DNA from: an uncultured Clostridia bacterium
Lineage (GTDB): Bacteria > Bacillota > Clostridia > Oscillospirales > Acutalibacteraceae
Direction of reading: 5' to 3'
Assembly: GCA_937880805.1 (NCBI GenBank)
Contig: CALGRR010000082.1
Coordinates: forward strand, 1-5,454
DNA: 5,454 nt
The translations under genes and the position numbers were made by a program. The notes below the pieces were generated by a model. That model made no database searches. It worked only from the letters and a program-made list of their open reading frames with translations, and was not told where the DNA came from. Positions 1 through 5,244 of the stretch are shown here, one piece after another (position 1 is the stretch's first letter; every line of letters begins with the position of its first letter).

Positions 1-352
1 CGGTGGGGATGCCGTATTTTTTCATAAGGTTCTTTGAGAAAACCTTGCTGCCTTCAATGATTGCCGCATTTTTTTCGGGTCCGAAGCAGGGAATGCCGAT
101 TTTCTGCAACTCATCAACCGCACCGAGAACAAGGGGGTCATCGGGTGCAACAACCGCAAAGCCGATTTCGTTGTTTTTTGCAAAATCAACAATGCCGTCT
201 ATATCCTTTGCACCGATTGCAACGCATTCCGCATCAGCAGCAATGCCGCCGTTGCCGGGCAATGCATAGATTTTTTCGATTTCTTTATTTTCTTTAAGCT
301 TTTTAATAATGGCGTGCTCTCTTCCGCCGCCGCCGACTACAAGAACTTTCAT
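1..352 (-). CDS. purD: Phosphoribosylamine-glycine ligase (GAR synthetase), N-terminal part, cut by window edge
   Basis: GAR synthetase joins glycine to 5-phosphoribosylamine using ATP, the second step of IMP synthesis, in the cytosol. The first 117 residues are present; the 3' end lies beyond base 1. They begin MKVLVVGGGGREHA, the family's glycine-rich N-terminal motif, followed by LPGNGG (about 32-37), VVAPDDPLV (about 68-76), GIPCFGP (about 86-92) and EGSKVFSK (about 100-107), all PurD N-domain signatures. The ATP-grasp domain is out of view. The ATG at 352 is preceded by GGAGG (360-364 on the complement) at 7 nt spacing, which fixes the start. It is the last visible gene of the operon and is separated from purN by repeat element A. 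purH, often found between purN and purD in clostridia, is absent here. Confidence 0.95.
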   Translation of the reverse strand, partial: MKVLVVGGGGREHAIIKKLKENKEIEKIYALPGNGGIAADAECVAIGAKDIDGIVDFAKNNEIGFAVVAPDDPLVLGAVDELQKIGIPCFGPEKNAAIIEGSKVFSKNLMKKYGIPT

Positions 353-376
353 TTATTAGCCTCCGTGGTTAAAGTA

Positions 377-497
377 ATTCGGAATTCTTAATTCGTAATG
401 CGTAATTATCGGATAGGCTCCGCCTATGACCGAATATATAATGGGTACGGGTGGAACCCGTCCTTCATTACGCATTATGCATTCCTAATTACGAATT
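377..497. repeat. Miniature inverted-repeat element A in the purN-purD gap
   Basis: The left arm (377-406) is a 30-nt sequence repeated without change at 1110-1139 in the purM-purN gap. The right arm (about 466-497) is its imperfect inverted copy; both arms share AATTCG at the outer end and TAATGCGTAAT at the inner end. Bases 479-497 match 1225-1243 at 18 of 19 positions. Inside are two hairpins: ATAGGC-TCC-GCCTAT (413-427), extended by TCGG/CCGA arms at 409-412 and 430-433, and ACGGGT-GGA-ACCCGT (447-461). There is no coding capacity. It resembles the non-autonomous palindromic repeats common between clostridial genes; mobility is inferred from the shared ends. The right arm overlaps the last three purN codons, including the stop. 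Confidence 0.8.
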
Positions 498-1085
498 AAT
501 TATGTCATTACATACTTTCTCTGCGGAAAGAGGAAGTATTATCCATTCAGCCTGCTCCATAACTCTTTTCTGAAGAATTTCGGGAGTATCGCCGGGTTGG
601 ATTTCAACAGCCTTCTGCATTATGATTTTGCCGCCGTCGGGTATTTCGTTAACAAAATGCACCGTTGCACCCGTTACCTTTACGCCGTAGCCGAGGGCTG
701 CCTCGTGCACACGCAGGCCGTAAAAGCCTTCGCCGCAGAATGAGGGGATGAGCGAGGGGTGAACGTTGATTATTCTGTCTTTATAGTGATTTGTGAAACG
801 CTCGGAGAGAATGCTCATAAAGCCCGCAAGGATAATAAGGTCAATGCCGTCACCGTCAAGAACTTCAATCAGCCTGCCCTCAAAATCGGGAGTTTCTTTT
901 TTGAGCACGGTTTCGGTTCTGATGCCTGCATTTGCGGCTCTTTCAAGAGCATATGCCCCCGCCTTGTTGGAAACAACAAGAGTTATTTCACCGCTTTTGA
1001 TTATTCCTGCAGCCTCGGCATCAATAAGTGCCTGCAGATTTGTTCCGCCGCCCGAAACAAGAACGGCAATACGGGCTTTTTTCAT
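489..1085 (-). CDS. purN: Phosphoribosylglycinamide formyltransferase (GAR transformylase)
   Basis: PurN transfers a formyl group from 10-formyltetrahydrofolate to GAR, giving FGAR, the third step of IMP synthesis. The product is 198 aa, close to the usual ~200. VSGGGTNLQALI (10-21) is the Rossmann phosphate-binding loop. The catalytic triad of the family is present: N107 and H109 in INVHPSLIPSF (106-116), and D150 in VHFVNEIPDGG (142-152). SFCGEGFYGL (115-124) replaces the E. coli-type KYPGLHTH loop, a variant I associate with clostridial PurN (from memory). The start is ATG 1085, preceded by GGAG (1093-1096) at 7 nt. An in-frame ATG at 1163 would add 26 residues read from the upstream repeat and is rejected. 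The last two residues and the stop (NS, TAA) lie in the right arm of element A, so the native C-terminus may have been replaced. Confidence 0.96.
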   Translation of the reverse strand: MKKARIAVLVSGGGTNLQALIDAEAAGIIKSGEITLVVSNKAGAYALERAANAGIRTETVLKKETPDFEGRLIEVLDGDGIDLIILAGFMSILSERFTNHYKDRIINVHPSLIPSFCGEGFYGLRVHEAALGYGVKVTGATVHFVNEIPDGGKIIMQKAVEIQPGDTPEILQKRVMEQAEWIILPLSAEKVCNDIINS

Positions 1086-1109
1086 ATCTTCACTCCGTTC
1101 AGTATTTAA

Positions 1110-1243
1110 ATTCGGAATTCTTAATTCGTAATGCGTAATGAATGGTCTGCGGTTTAAGTGCAAAGTGTAAAGTGCAAAGTGCAGAGTTGCGGAAGGGCTT
1201 CGCCCTTACCCATTATATTTTTACGCATTCCTGATTACGAATT
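1110..1243. repeat. Miniature inverted-repeat element B in the purM-purN gap
   Basis: Second copy of the element seen at 377-497. Its left arm (1110-1139) is identical over 30 nt and its right 19 nt (1225-1243) differ at one base, but the interior is different. It holds a heptamer tandem array (1156-1183) and one hairpin, AAGGGC-TTC-GCCCTT (1193-1207). Bases 1190-1211 are an exact 22-nt inverted match to 2339-2360 in the purF-purM gap. Same ends with a swapped interior suggest a container that gains or exchanges hairpin cassettes. It lies within the operon mRNA between the purM stop and the purN ribosome binding site. Confidence 0.8.
1156..1183. repeat. Heptamer tandem repeat AAGTGYA x4
   Basis: Four consecutive 7-nt units: AAGTGCA, AAGTGTA, AAGTGCA, AAGTGCA. 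A degenerate fifth unit, GAGTTGC, follows at 1184-1190. The array lies inside element B, between its left arm and its hairpin. Read on the plus strand it gives the peptide KCKV, which creates a spurious ORF start at 1158. Such short arrays vary in copy number by slippage. Confidence 0.8.
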
Positions 1244-1252
1244 GGTTTTGCT

Positions 1253-2293
1253 TCAGCAAATAACAACCTTATCTTCCGACTTTATAATTTCGCCGATGAT
1301 GTATGCATCCTCGCCGTTTGCCTTAAGAACTTCAAGAGCCTTTTCAGCATCTTCTTTAGCAACAACGATGCTCATACCAACGCCCATATTGAAGGTGTTG
1401 AACATATCTCTTTCGGGGATGTTGCCTGTTTTTGCAATAAGGTCAAAGATGGGAAGAATCTTAAGAGCAGATTTATCAATCTTTGCACCGAAGCCGTCGG
1501 GAATGCTTCTGGGAATATTCTCATAGAAGCCGCCGCCCGTGATGTGAGAAACAGCCTTGACTGTTACTTCTTCAAAGAGGGCAAGCATAGGCTTAACATA
1601 AATCTTGGTGGGGGTGAGAAGAGTTTCGCCAACGGATTTGCCGCCGAGCTCTGCAACGGGAGTTTTGATGTCTGCATTGTCAACATCAAAAACCTTTCTT
1701 ACAAGTGAGAAGCCGTTTGAGTGAACGCCGCTTGAGGGAAGAGCGATAACAACATCGCCTTCGGTCATCTTTGAGTTGTCAAGAACCTTATCCTTATCAA
1801 CAACGCCTACGCAGAAGCCTGCAAGGTCATATTCGTCAACGGGATAGAAGCCGGGCATTTCAGCGGTTTCGCCGCCGATAAGAGCAGCATTTGACTGAAC
1901 GCAGCCCTCTGCGATACCCGAAACGATTTCTGCAATTCTTTCGGGAACGTTTTTGCCGCAAGCAATATAGTCAAGGAAAAGAAGGGGCTTTGCACCGCAG
2001 CAGATAATATCGTTTGCACACATTGCAACGCAGTCAATACCTACCGTGTCGTGCTTATCCATAATAAATGCGAGCTTGAGCTTTGTGCCGACACCGTCTG
2101 TGCCGCTTACGAGAACGGGCTTTGCAATGCCTGTGAGGTCAAGCTCAAAAAGACCGCCGAAGCCGCCGATGTCGCTCATAGCACCTGCTGTGAGAGTTCT
2201 TTTGATGTGGGTTTTCATAAGTTCAACAGCTTTGTAGCCTGCGGTAATATCAACGCCTGCTGCTGCGTAGCTTTCGCTGAAGCTTTTTTCCAT
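1253..2293 (-). CDS. purM: Phosphoribosylformylglycinamidine cyclo-ligase (AIR synthetase)
   Basis: PurM closes the imidazole ring, converting FGAM and ATP to 5-aminoimidazole ribonucleotide (AIR), the substrate of the PurE branch. The product is 346 aa, the normal family length. Family blocks occur in order: IGGFGGLFELD (about 42-52), VSGTDGVGTKL (about 62-72), DCVAMCANDIICCGAKPL (about 87-104), LIGGETAEMPGF (about 138-149), GVHSNGFSLV (about 189-198) and HITGGGFYENIPR (about 250-262). The ATG at 2293 has AGGAGG at 2302-2307 on the complement, 8 nt away. The TGA stop (1253-1255) lies in the loop of a small hairpin, TTTGC-TGAA-GCAAA in the mRNA (1247-1260), 9 nt from the edge of element B. 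No truncation or missing motif is seen. Confidence 0.97.
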   Translation of the reverse strand: MEKSFSESYAAAGVDITAGYKAVELMKTHIKRTLTAGAMSDIGGFGGLFELDLTGIAKPVLVSGTDGVGTKLKLAFIMDKHDTVGIDCVAMCANDIICCGAKPLLFLDYIACGKNVPERIAEIVSGIAEGCVQSNAALIGGETAEMPGFYPVDEYDLAGFCVGVVDKDKVLDNSKMTEGDVVIALPSSGVHSNGFSLVRKVFDVDNADIKTPVAELGGKSVGETLLTPTKIYVKPMLALFEEVTVKAVSHITGGGFYENIPRSIPDGFGAKIDKSALKILPIFDLIAKTGNIPERDMFNTFNMGVGMSIVVAKEDAEKALEVLKANGEDAYIIGEIIKSEDKVVIC

Positions 2294-2332
2294 AATTTAT
2301 TCCTCCTGTGAAAATTCACATAATTTACAATT

Positions 2333-2426
2333 CATAAAGGGTAAGGGCGAAGCCCTTCCGAAATGTTGCGGAGCAACACATCATACACCGAAGGTGTATA
2401 TCATTCATCATTTGCCGTCAGGCAAA
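2333..2426. repeat. String of four short-looped hairpins in the purF-purM gap
   Basis: Four palindromes follow one another within 94 nt. They are AAGGGC-GAA-GCCCTT (2343-2357), TGTTGC-GGA-GCAACA (2364-2378), ATACACC-GAA-GGTGTAT (2383-2399) and TTTGCC-GTCA-GGCAAA (2411-2426). The linkers are rich in ATCAT/ATTCAT, that is ATGAT/ATGAA on the transcript strand. The first hairpin and its flanks (2339-2360) are an exact inverted copy of 1190-1211. The last ends one base before the purF TGA (2428-2430). No U-run follows any of them in the transcript, so they are not classical intrinsic terminators. Roles in mRNA stability or partial attenuation between purF and purM are possible but unproven. Confidence 0.8.
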
Positions 2427-2427
2427 A

Positions 2428-3852
2428 TCATTCTTTTCCTGTCCAGCAATATGTGCAGACACAGTCCTCGGGAAGCCCGATTGCTTCAATCAGACCCTTG
2501 AGGCTCTGATAACCGAGAGATGAAAGGTGAAGCTTTTTGCATATATTTGAAAGAAGAGCCTGACCTCTTTCGGTTGAAGCGTCGCTGTATTCTTCAATAT
2601 ATTTATCTCCCTCTTCGCCTTCAAGCTCGTGAATTGTTTTGCGGGCTATCAGGTCATCGTCGGAAGTGTTTCTTGAAAAGTTAAGATATTTGCATCCGAA
2701 CATAATGGGCGGGCACGCCGAACGCATATGAACCTCTTTTGCGCCGTTGTTATAAAGAAACTCAACGGTTTCGCGAAGCTGGGTGCCTCTTACGATGCTG
2801 TCGTCAACAAAAAGAAGGCTCTTATCCTGAATAAGGTCGTGAACGGGAACCATCTTCATCTTTGCAACCTTGCTGCGTTCCTTCTGGTTTGAGGGCATAA
2901 AGCTTCTGGGCCAGGTGGGAGTGTATTTGATGAAGGGTCTTGCAAAGGGGATTCCGCTTGCGTTTGCATAGCCGATTGCGTGGGGTGTTCCCGAATCGGG
3001 CACGCCGCTTACGAAATCAATTCCTTCGCATTTGCCGCAGGCTTTATCTGCCTGAGCCATAATCGCACCGTTCTTTGTTCTCATAACCTCAACGGTAACA
3101 CCCTCATATTTTGAGTTGGGGTAGCCGTAGTAGCTCCAGAGGAAGGAACAGATTTTCATTTTTTTCTGTGCCGGAGAAAGAACGGTCACGGCATCGCTTG
3201 TGAGCTCAACAATTTCGCCGGGGCCGAGCTCCTTGCAGAAGGTGTAGCCGAGCTTTTCATATGCAAAGGATTCAAAGGAAACGCAGTGGCCTTCATCGTC
3301 TTTGCCTATGATAACGGGAATTCTGCCGAGCTTATCTCTTGCGGCTATGATGCTGCCGCTTTCTGTGAGAATAAGAATTGAGGCGGAGCCTTCAATCTGC
3401 TCCTGTGCAAAGCGGATGCCCTCAACAAAATCGCTCTTTTGGTTTATAAGGGCGGCAACGAGCTCGGTTGAGTTGATTCTGCCCGAGGTCATTGCATTGA
3501 AATGTCCGCCGCCCGATGCAAGAAATTTATCAACAAGCTCCGATGCGTTATTGATGCATCCGATAATCGAAATGGCATAAACGCCTATGCTTGAACGGAT
3601 AAGAATGGGCTGCGGGTCGCTGTCGCTTATGCAGCCTATGCAGGCGTTGCCCTGCATTTCATCCGTGATACCCGCAAACTTTGTGCGGAAAGGGGCGTTT
3701 TCTATGTTATGAATATCTCTCTGGAAACCGACCTCGCTGTTAACTGCGGCCATACCGCCTCTGCGTGTTCCGAGATGAGAATGATAGTCAACGCCGAAAA
3801 AAACGTCTAAAACAACATCCCTTTTGGATGTGGCTCCGAAAAATCCTCCCAA
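2428..3852 (-). CDS. purF: PurF-type amidophosphoribosyltransferase with a degenerate glutaminase site
   Basis: PurF makes 5-phosphoribosylamine from PRPP and glutamine, the committed step of purine synthesis. Here 474 aa comprise an N-terminal Ntn/class II glutaminase-like domain (about 1-225) and a phosphoribosyltransferase domain. The PRPP loop is intact (LLFVDDSIVRGT, 346-357), as are the GVPDSGTPHAIG (283-294) and RPFIKYTPTWPRSF (305-318) blocks. C235, C387, C466 and C469 sit where B. subtilis PurF binds its [4Fe-4S] cluster. The glutaminase residues are not conserved: the nucleophile Cys1 aligns with G2 of MGGFFG, Arg73 with S76, oxyanion-hole Asn101 with I97 (IIG for HNG), and Asp127 with S128. 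I recall MGGFFG-starting homologues annotated as PurF in Bacteroidetes and clostridia. It may use free ammonia, a partner glutaminase, or have another role. Start: TTG 3852, chosen from GGGAGG at 7 nt. It lies 32 nt after purE. Confidence 0.88.
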   Translation of the reverse strand: MGGFFGATSKRDVVLDVFFGVDYHSHLGTRRGGMAAVNSEVGFQRDIHNIENAPFRTKFAGITDEMQGNACIGCISDSDPQPILIRSSIGVYAISIIGCINNASELVDKFLASGGGHFNAMTSGRINSTELVAALINQKSDFVEGIRFAQEQIEGSASILILTESGSIIAARDKLGRIPVIIGKDDEGHCVSFESFAYEKLGYTFCKELGPGEIVELTSDAVTVLSPAQKKMKICSFLWSYYGYPNSKYEGVTVEVMRTKNGAIMAQADKACGKCEGIDFVSGVPDSGTPHAIGYANASGIPFARPFIKYTPTWPRSFMPSNQKERSKVAKMKMVPVHDLIQDKSLLFVDDSIVRGTQLRETVEFLYNNGAKEVHMRSACPPIMFGCKYLNFSRNTSDDDLIARKTIHELEGEEGDKYIEEYSDASTERGQALLSNICKKLHLSSLGYQSLKGLIEAIGLPEDCVCTYCWTGKE

Positions 3853-3859
3853 TGTGGTA

Positions 3860-3865
3860 CCTCCC
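3860..3865 (-). promoter_or_regulatory. Shine-Dalgarno site deciding the purF TTG start
   Basis: GGGAGG on the transcript strand lies 7 nt before TTG 3852, which begins TTG GGA GGA TTT TTC GGA (MGGFFG). No ATG fits near this end. An upstream in-frame TTG at 3867 would add five residues (MGGTT) but has no ribosome binding site, as GGGAGG starts inside that codon. The octamer TTGGGAGG occurs twice, 15 nt apart (3867-3860 and 3852-3845). An in-frame TAA upstream of both TTGs rules out a longer form carrying the missing Cys. Confidence 0.75.
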
Positions 3866-3884
3866 AAATGAAACTGAAACGAAA

Positions 3885-4379
3885 TTACTTATTGAATTTT
3901 TCTTCTATTTTCTTGTTGGCTGCAAGAACCTTTTCCGATGCGGCGGCTCTTGCTGCGGCAAGCTTTTCTGCAAGCTCCTCATCGGAAACTGCAAGAATCT
4001 GTATAGATAACAAAGCGGCATTGGCTGCACCGTCGATTGCAACTGTTGCAACGGGAATGCCTGCGGGCATCTGAACAGTTGAAAGAAGTGCATCCATGCC
4101 GTCAAGTGTTGATGATTTTACGGGAATGCCGATAACAGGAAGAGTTGTGTTGGCTGCAACTGCACCTGCAAGGTGAGCTGCTTTGCCTGCGGCTGCAATA
4201 ATTGCACCGAAGCCGTTTGCCTTTGCATTTGCGGAAAACTCTTTTGCCTGCACGGGTGTTCTGTGTGCGGAATAAACGTGCACCTCATAAGGCACACCGT
4301 ATTCCTCAAGTGTGGAGATTGCTTTTTCAACAACGGGCAGGTCGCTGTCGCTGCCCATTATGATACCGACTTTCTTCAT
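3885..4379 (-). CDS. purE: N5-carboxyaminoimidazole ribonucleotide mutase (PurE, class I type)
   Basis: Class I PurE moves the carboxyl group of N5-CAIR to C4, giving CAIR, the step after AIR formation; it normally works with PurK, which is not in view. The product is 164 aa, the usual size. GSDSD (9-13) binds phosphate, SAHRTP (37-42) carries the catalytic His39 (E. coli His45), AAGKAAHLAG (63-72) is the second active-site loop, and LDGMDALLSTVQMPAG (about 94-109) is conserved. SAHRTP favours class I; class II enzymes, as I recall, carry SAHKT. The C-terminal ~35 residues are Ala/Lys/Glu-rich and probably helical. The start is ATG 4379; an in-frame ATG at 4385 directly abuts the Shine-Dalgarno site. 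First gene of the operon; the leader is only about 55 nt. Confidence 0.96.
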   Translation of the reverse strand: MKKVGIIMGSDSDLPVVEKAISTLEEYGVPYEVHVYSAHRTPVQAKEFSANAKANGFGAIIAAAGKAAHLAGAVAANTTLPVIGIPVKSSTLDGMDALLSTVQMPAGIPVATVAIDGAANAALLSIQILAVSDEELAEKLAAARAAASEKVLAANKKIEEKFNK

Positions 4380-4385
4380 AAACAT

Positions 4386-4392
4386 CCTCCTT
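4386..4392 (-). promoter_or_regulatory. Shine-Dalgarno site deciding the purE start
   Basis: AAGGAGG on the transcript strand lies 6 nt from ATG 4379 and 0 nt from ATG 4385. Normal spacing selects 4379, giving MKKVGIIMGSDSD, the typical PurE N-terminus. Confidence 0.85.
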
Positions 4393-4440
4393 GAATATAA
4401 ATAAGTTTTTATTTTTTAATTTATAACAAAATGTAACCTT

Positions 4441-4470
4441 ATTATACAATAAGAGCATATCACATTGCAA
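4441..4470 (-). promoter_or_regulatory. Sigma-A-type promoter of the purEFMND operon
   Basis: Reading leftward, TTGCAA (4465-4470) is the -35 and TATAAT (4441-4446) a perfect -10, with an 18-nt spacer. The expected leader to purE is about 55 nt, too short for a purine riboswitch. A perfect 6-4-6 palindrome, CTTATT-ATAC-AATAAG (4438-4453), overlaps the -10 and could be an operator. No copy of the B. subtilis PurBox was recognised. The assignment rests on consensus match and position only. Confidence 0.65.
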
Positions 4471-4551
4471 GGTGTTACGGAATAAAAATTAAGTATTTTT
4501 CATATTTATTTTATGATATTTTCCTAATAAGAAATTGACGGTGTGTTTCTA

Positions 4552-4581
4552 TTGACAAACAGAATTTATAAATGATAGAAT
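4552..4581 (+). promoter_or_regulatory. Sigma-A-type promoter of mntP
   Basis: TTGACA (4552-4557) and TAGAAT (4576-4581) are separated by 18 nt, about 34 nt before the mntP ATG. The promoter is divergent from that of purE, in a 235-nt gap with no gene. The leader of about 25 nt leaves no room for a yybP-ykoY manganese riboswitch, which controls many mntP genes, and I saw no MntR-like palindrome. GGAG (4604-4607) lies 7 nt before the ATG. Promoter and ribosome binding site are both of Firmicute style, unlike the transporter gene further right. Confidence 0.65.
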
Positions 4582-4614
4582 AATTTGATTGAATAAAAGG
4601 AACGGAGAAAAATT

Positions 4615-5175
4615 ATGTCACTTTTAACTTTGTTTATAACTGCGGTGGGGCTTTCGATGGATGCCTTTGCCGTCTCGATTGGCAAAGGGCTTTCGGTACG
4701 TCGCCTACAGCCACGCCATACGCTCGCAGTCGGCCTGTGGTTCGGCACGTTTCAGGCCCTGATGCCCATCATCGGCTACCTGCTGGCGGCTCGTTTTTCG
4801 AGCGTCATGGAGGCCTTCGACCATTGGGTAGCCTTTCTGCTCTTGGGGTGCATCGGTGCCAATATGATTCGGGAGGCCTGCTCCGACGATGAGGAGGAGA
4901 CGGCCAACAACGATTTTGCCCCTCGCACCATGTTTTTGCTATCCGTAGCCACCTCAATTGATGCATTGGCCGTCGGTATTTCGTTCGCCTTTCTTCAGGT
5001 CGAGTTATACGCCTCGGTACTCATCATCGGCCTTACGACTGCCCTCCTATCGATGGTCGGCATCCGACTCGGCTTTCACGTGGGGGCGCGTTATAAGGCA
5101 AAAGCAGAGCTGGTGGGCGGTCTGATACTGCTGTTTATCGGCACCAAGATTCTGCTTCAACACACCCTCGGGTAG
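4615..5175 (+). CDS. mntP: Manganese efflux pump MntP (DUF204 family)
   Basis: MntP exports Mn2+ across the inner membrane to relieve manganese toxicity. The product is 186 aa, the usual size, with six likely membrane segments at about 3-22, 37-60, 69-86, 103-127, 131-155 and 165-184. The two halves carry the family's repeated acidic motif: GLSMDAFAVSI (12-22, D16) and ATSIDALAVGI (112-122, D116). DHWVAFLLLG (69-78) and AELVGGLILLFIGTKILL (164-181) are also typical. A short acidic loop (SDDEEE, 90-95) separates the halves. Composition is unlike the pur genes: 39 of 60 bases are G/C at 4681-4740 and 36 of 60 at 4741-4800, against 24 of 60 at 1321-1380 in purM, and all eight arginines use CGN codons. 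The first ~20 codons look more like the clostridial side. Confidence 0.93.
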   Translation: MSLLTLFITAVGLSMDAFAVSIGKGLSVRRLQPRHTLAVGLWFGTFQALMPIIGYLLAARFSSVMEAFDHWVAFLLLGCIGANMIREACSDDEEETANNDFAPRTMFLLSVATSIDALAVGISFAFLQVELYASVLIIGLTTALLSMVGIRLGFHVGARYKAKAELVGGLILLFIGTKILLQHTLG

Positions 5176-5191
5176 CCGACGACGGCTCCGA
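5168..5191 (+). other. Hairpin over the mntP stop codon, weak terminator candidate
   Basis: The stem AGCCG-ACGA-CGGCT (5174-5187) is extended by TCGG/CCGA (5168-5171 and 5188-5191) after a 2-nt bulge. It includes part of the TAG stop (5173-5175). The following sequence (TGTTAAGAAAAG) has no U-run, so intrinsic termination is doubtful. Confidence 0.35.
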
Positions 5192-5244
5192 TGTTAAGAA
5201 AAGGTTAGCGAATCGTTAAATAAAAGTTACGATTGTTACAACCT

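Noticed and set aside
3..297. Two plus-strand ORFs opposite purD
   Set aside because: Shadows of the purD N-terminus, whose minus-strand translation has unambiguous GAR synthetase motifs.
759..1131. Two overlapping plus-strand ORFs opposite purN
   Set aside because: Both are antisense shadows of a well-supported purN; the sequences show no family features.
1086..1163. 26-residue N-terminal extension of PurN from ATG 1163
   Set aside because: The extra residues (containing THYELRI) are read from the left arm of element B, have no ribosome binding site and do not belong to the PurN fold; ATG 1085 has GGAG at 7 nt.
1212..1217. TATAAT in element B (transcript strand) as an internal purN promoter
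   Set aside because: No acceptable -35 at 16-19 nt upstream; the hexamer is part of the shared repeat module, and the copy at 437-442 points against the operon.
1158..1526. Plus-strand ORF of 122 codons
   Set aside because: It starts in the heptamer array (KCKV peptide), runs through element B and then antisense to purM; no ribosome binding site and no recognisable domain.
2046..2311. Plus-strand ORFs opposite the start of purM
   Set aside because: Antisense to a conserved purM region, cysteine-rich low-quality translations, no start signals.
2333..2426. CRISPR-like array
   Set aside because: The palindromes differ in sequence and spacing is 4-11 nt; there are no constant repeats with unique spacers.
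4380..4440. Purine riboswitch in the purE leader
   Set aside because: The leader from the predicted start site is only about 55 nt, AT-rich and without the paired three-helix junction.
4582..4614. yybP-ykoY manganese riboswitch before mntP
   Set aside because: Only about 25-30 nt lie between the promoter and the start codon, and the conserved motif is not seen.
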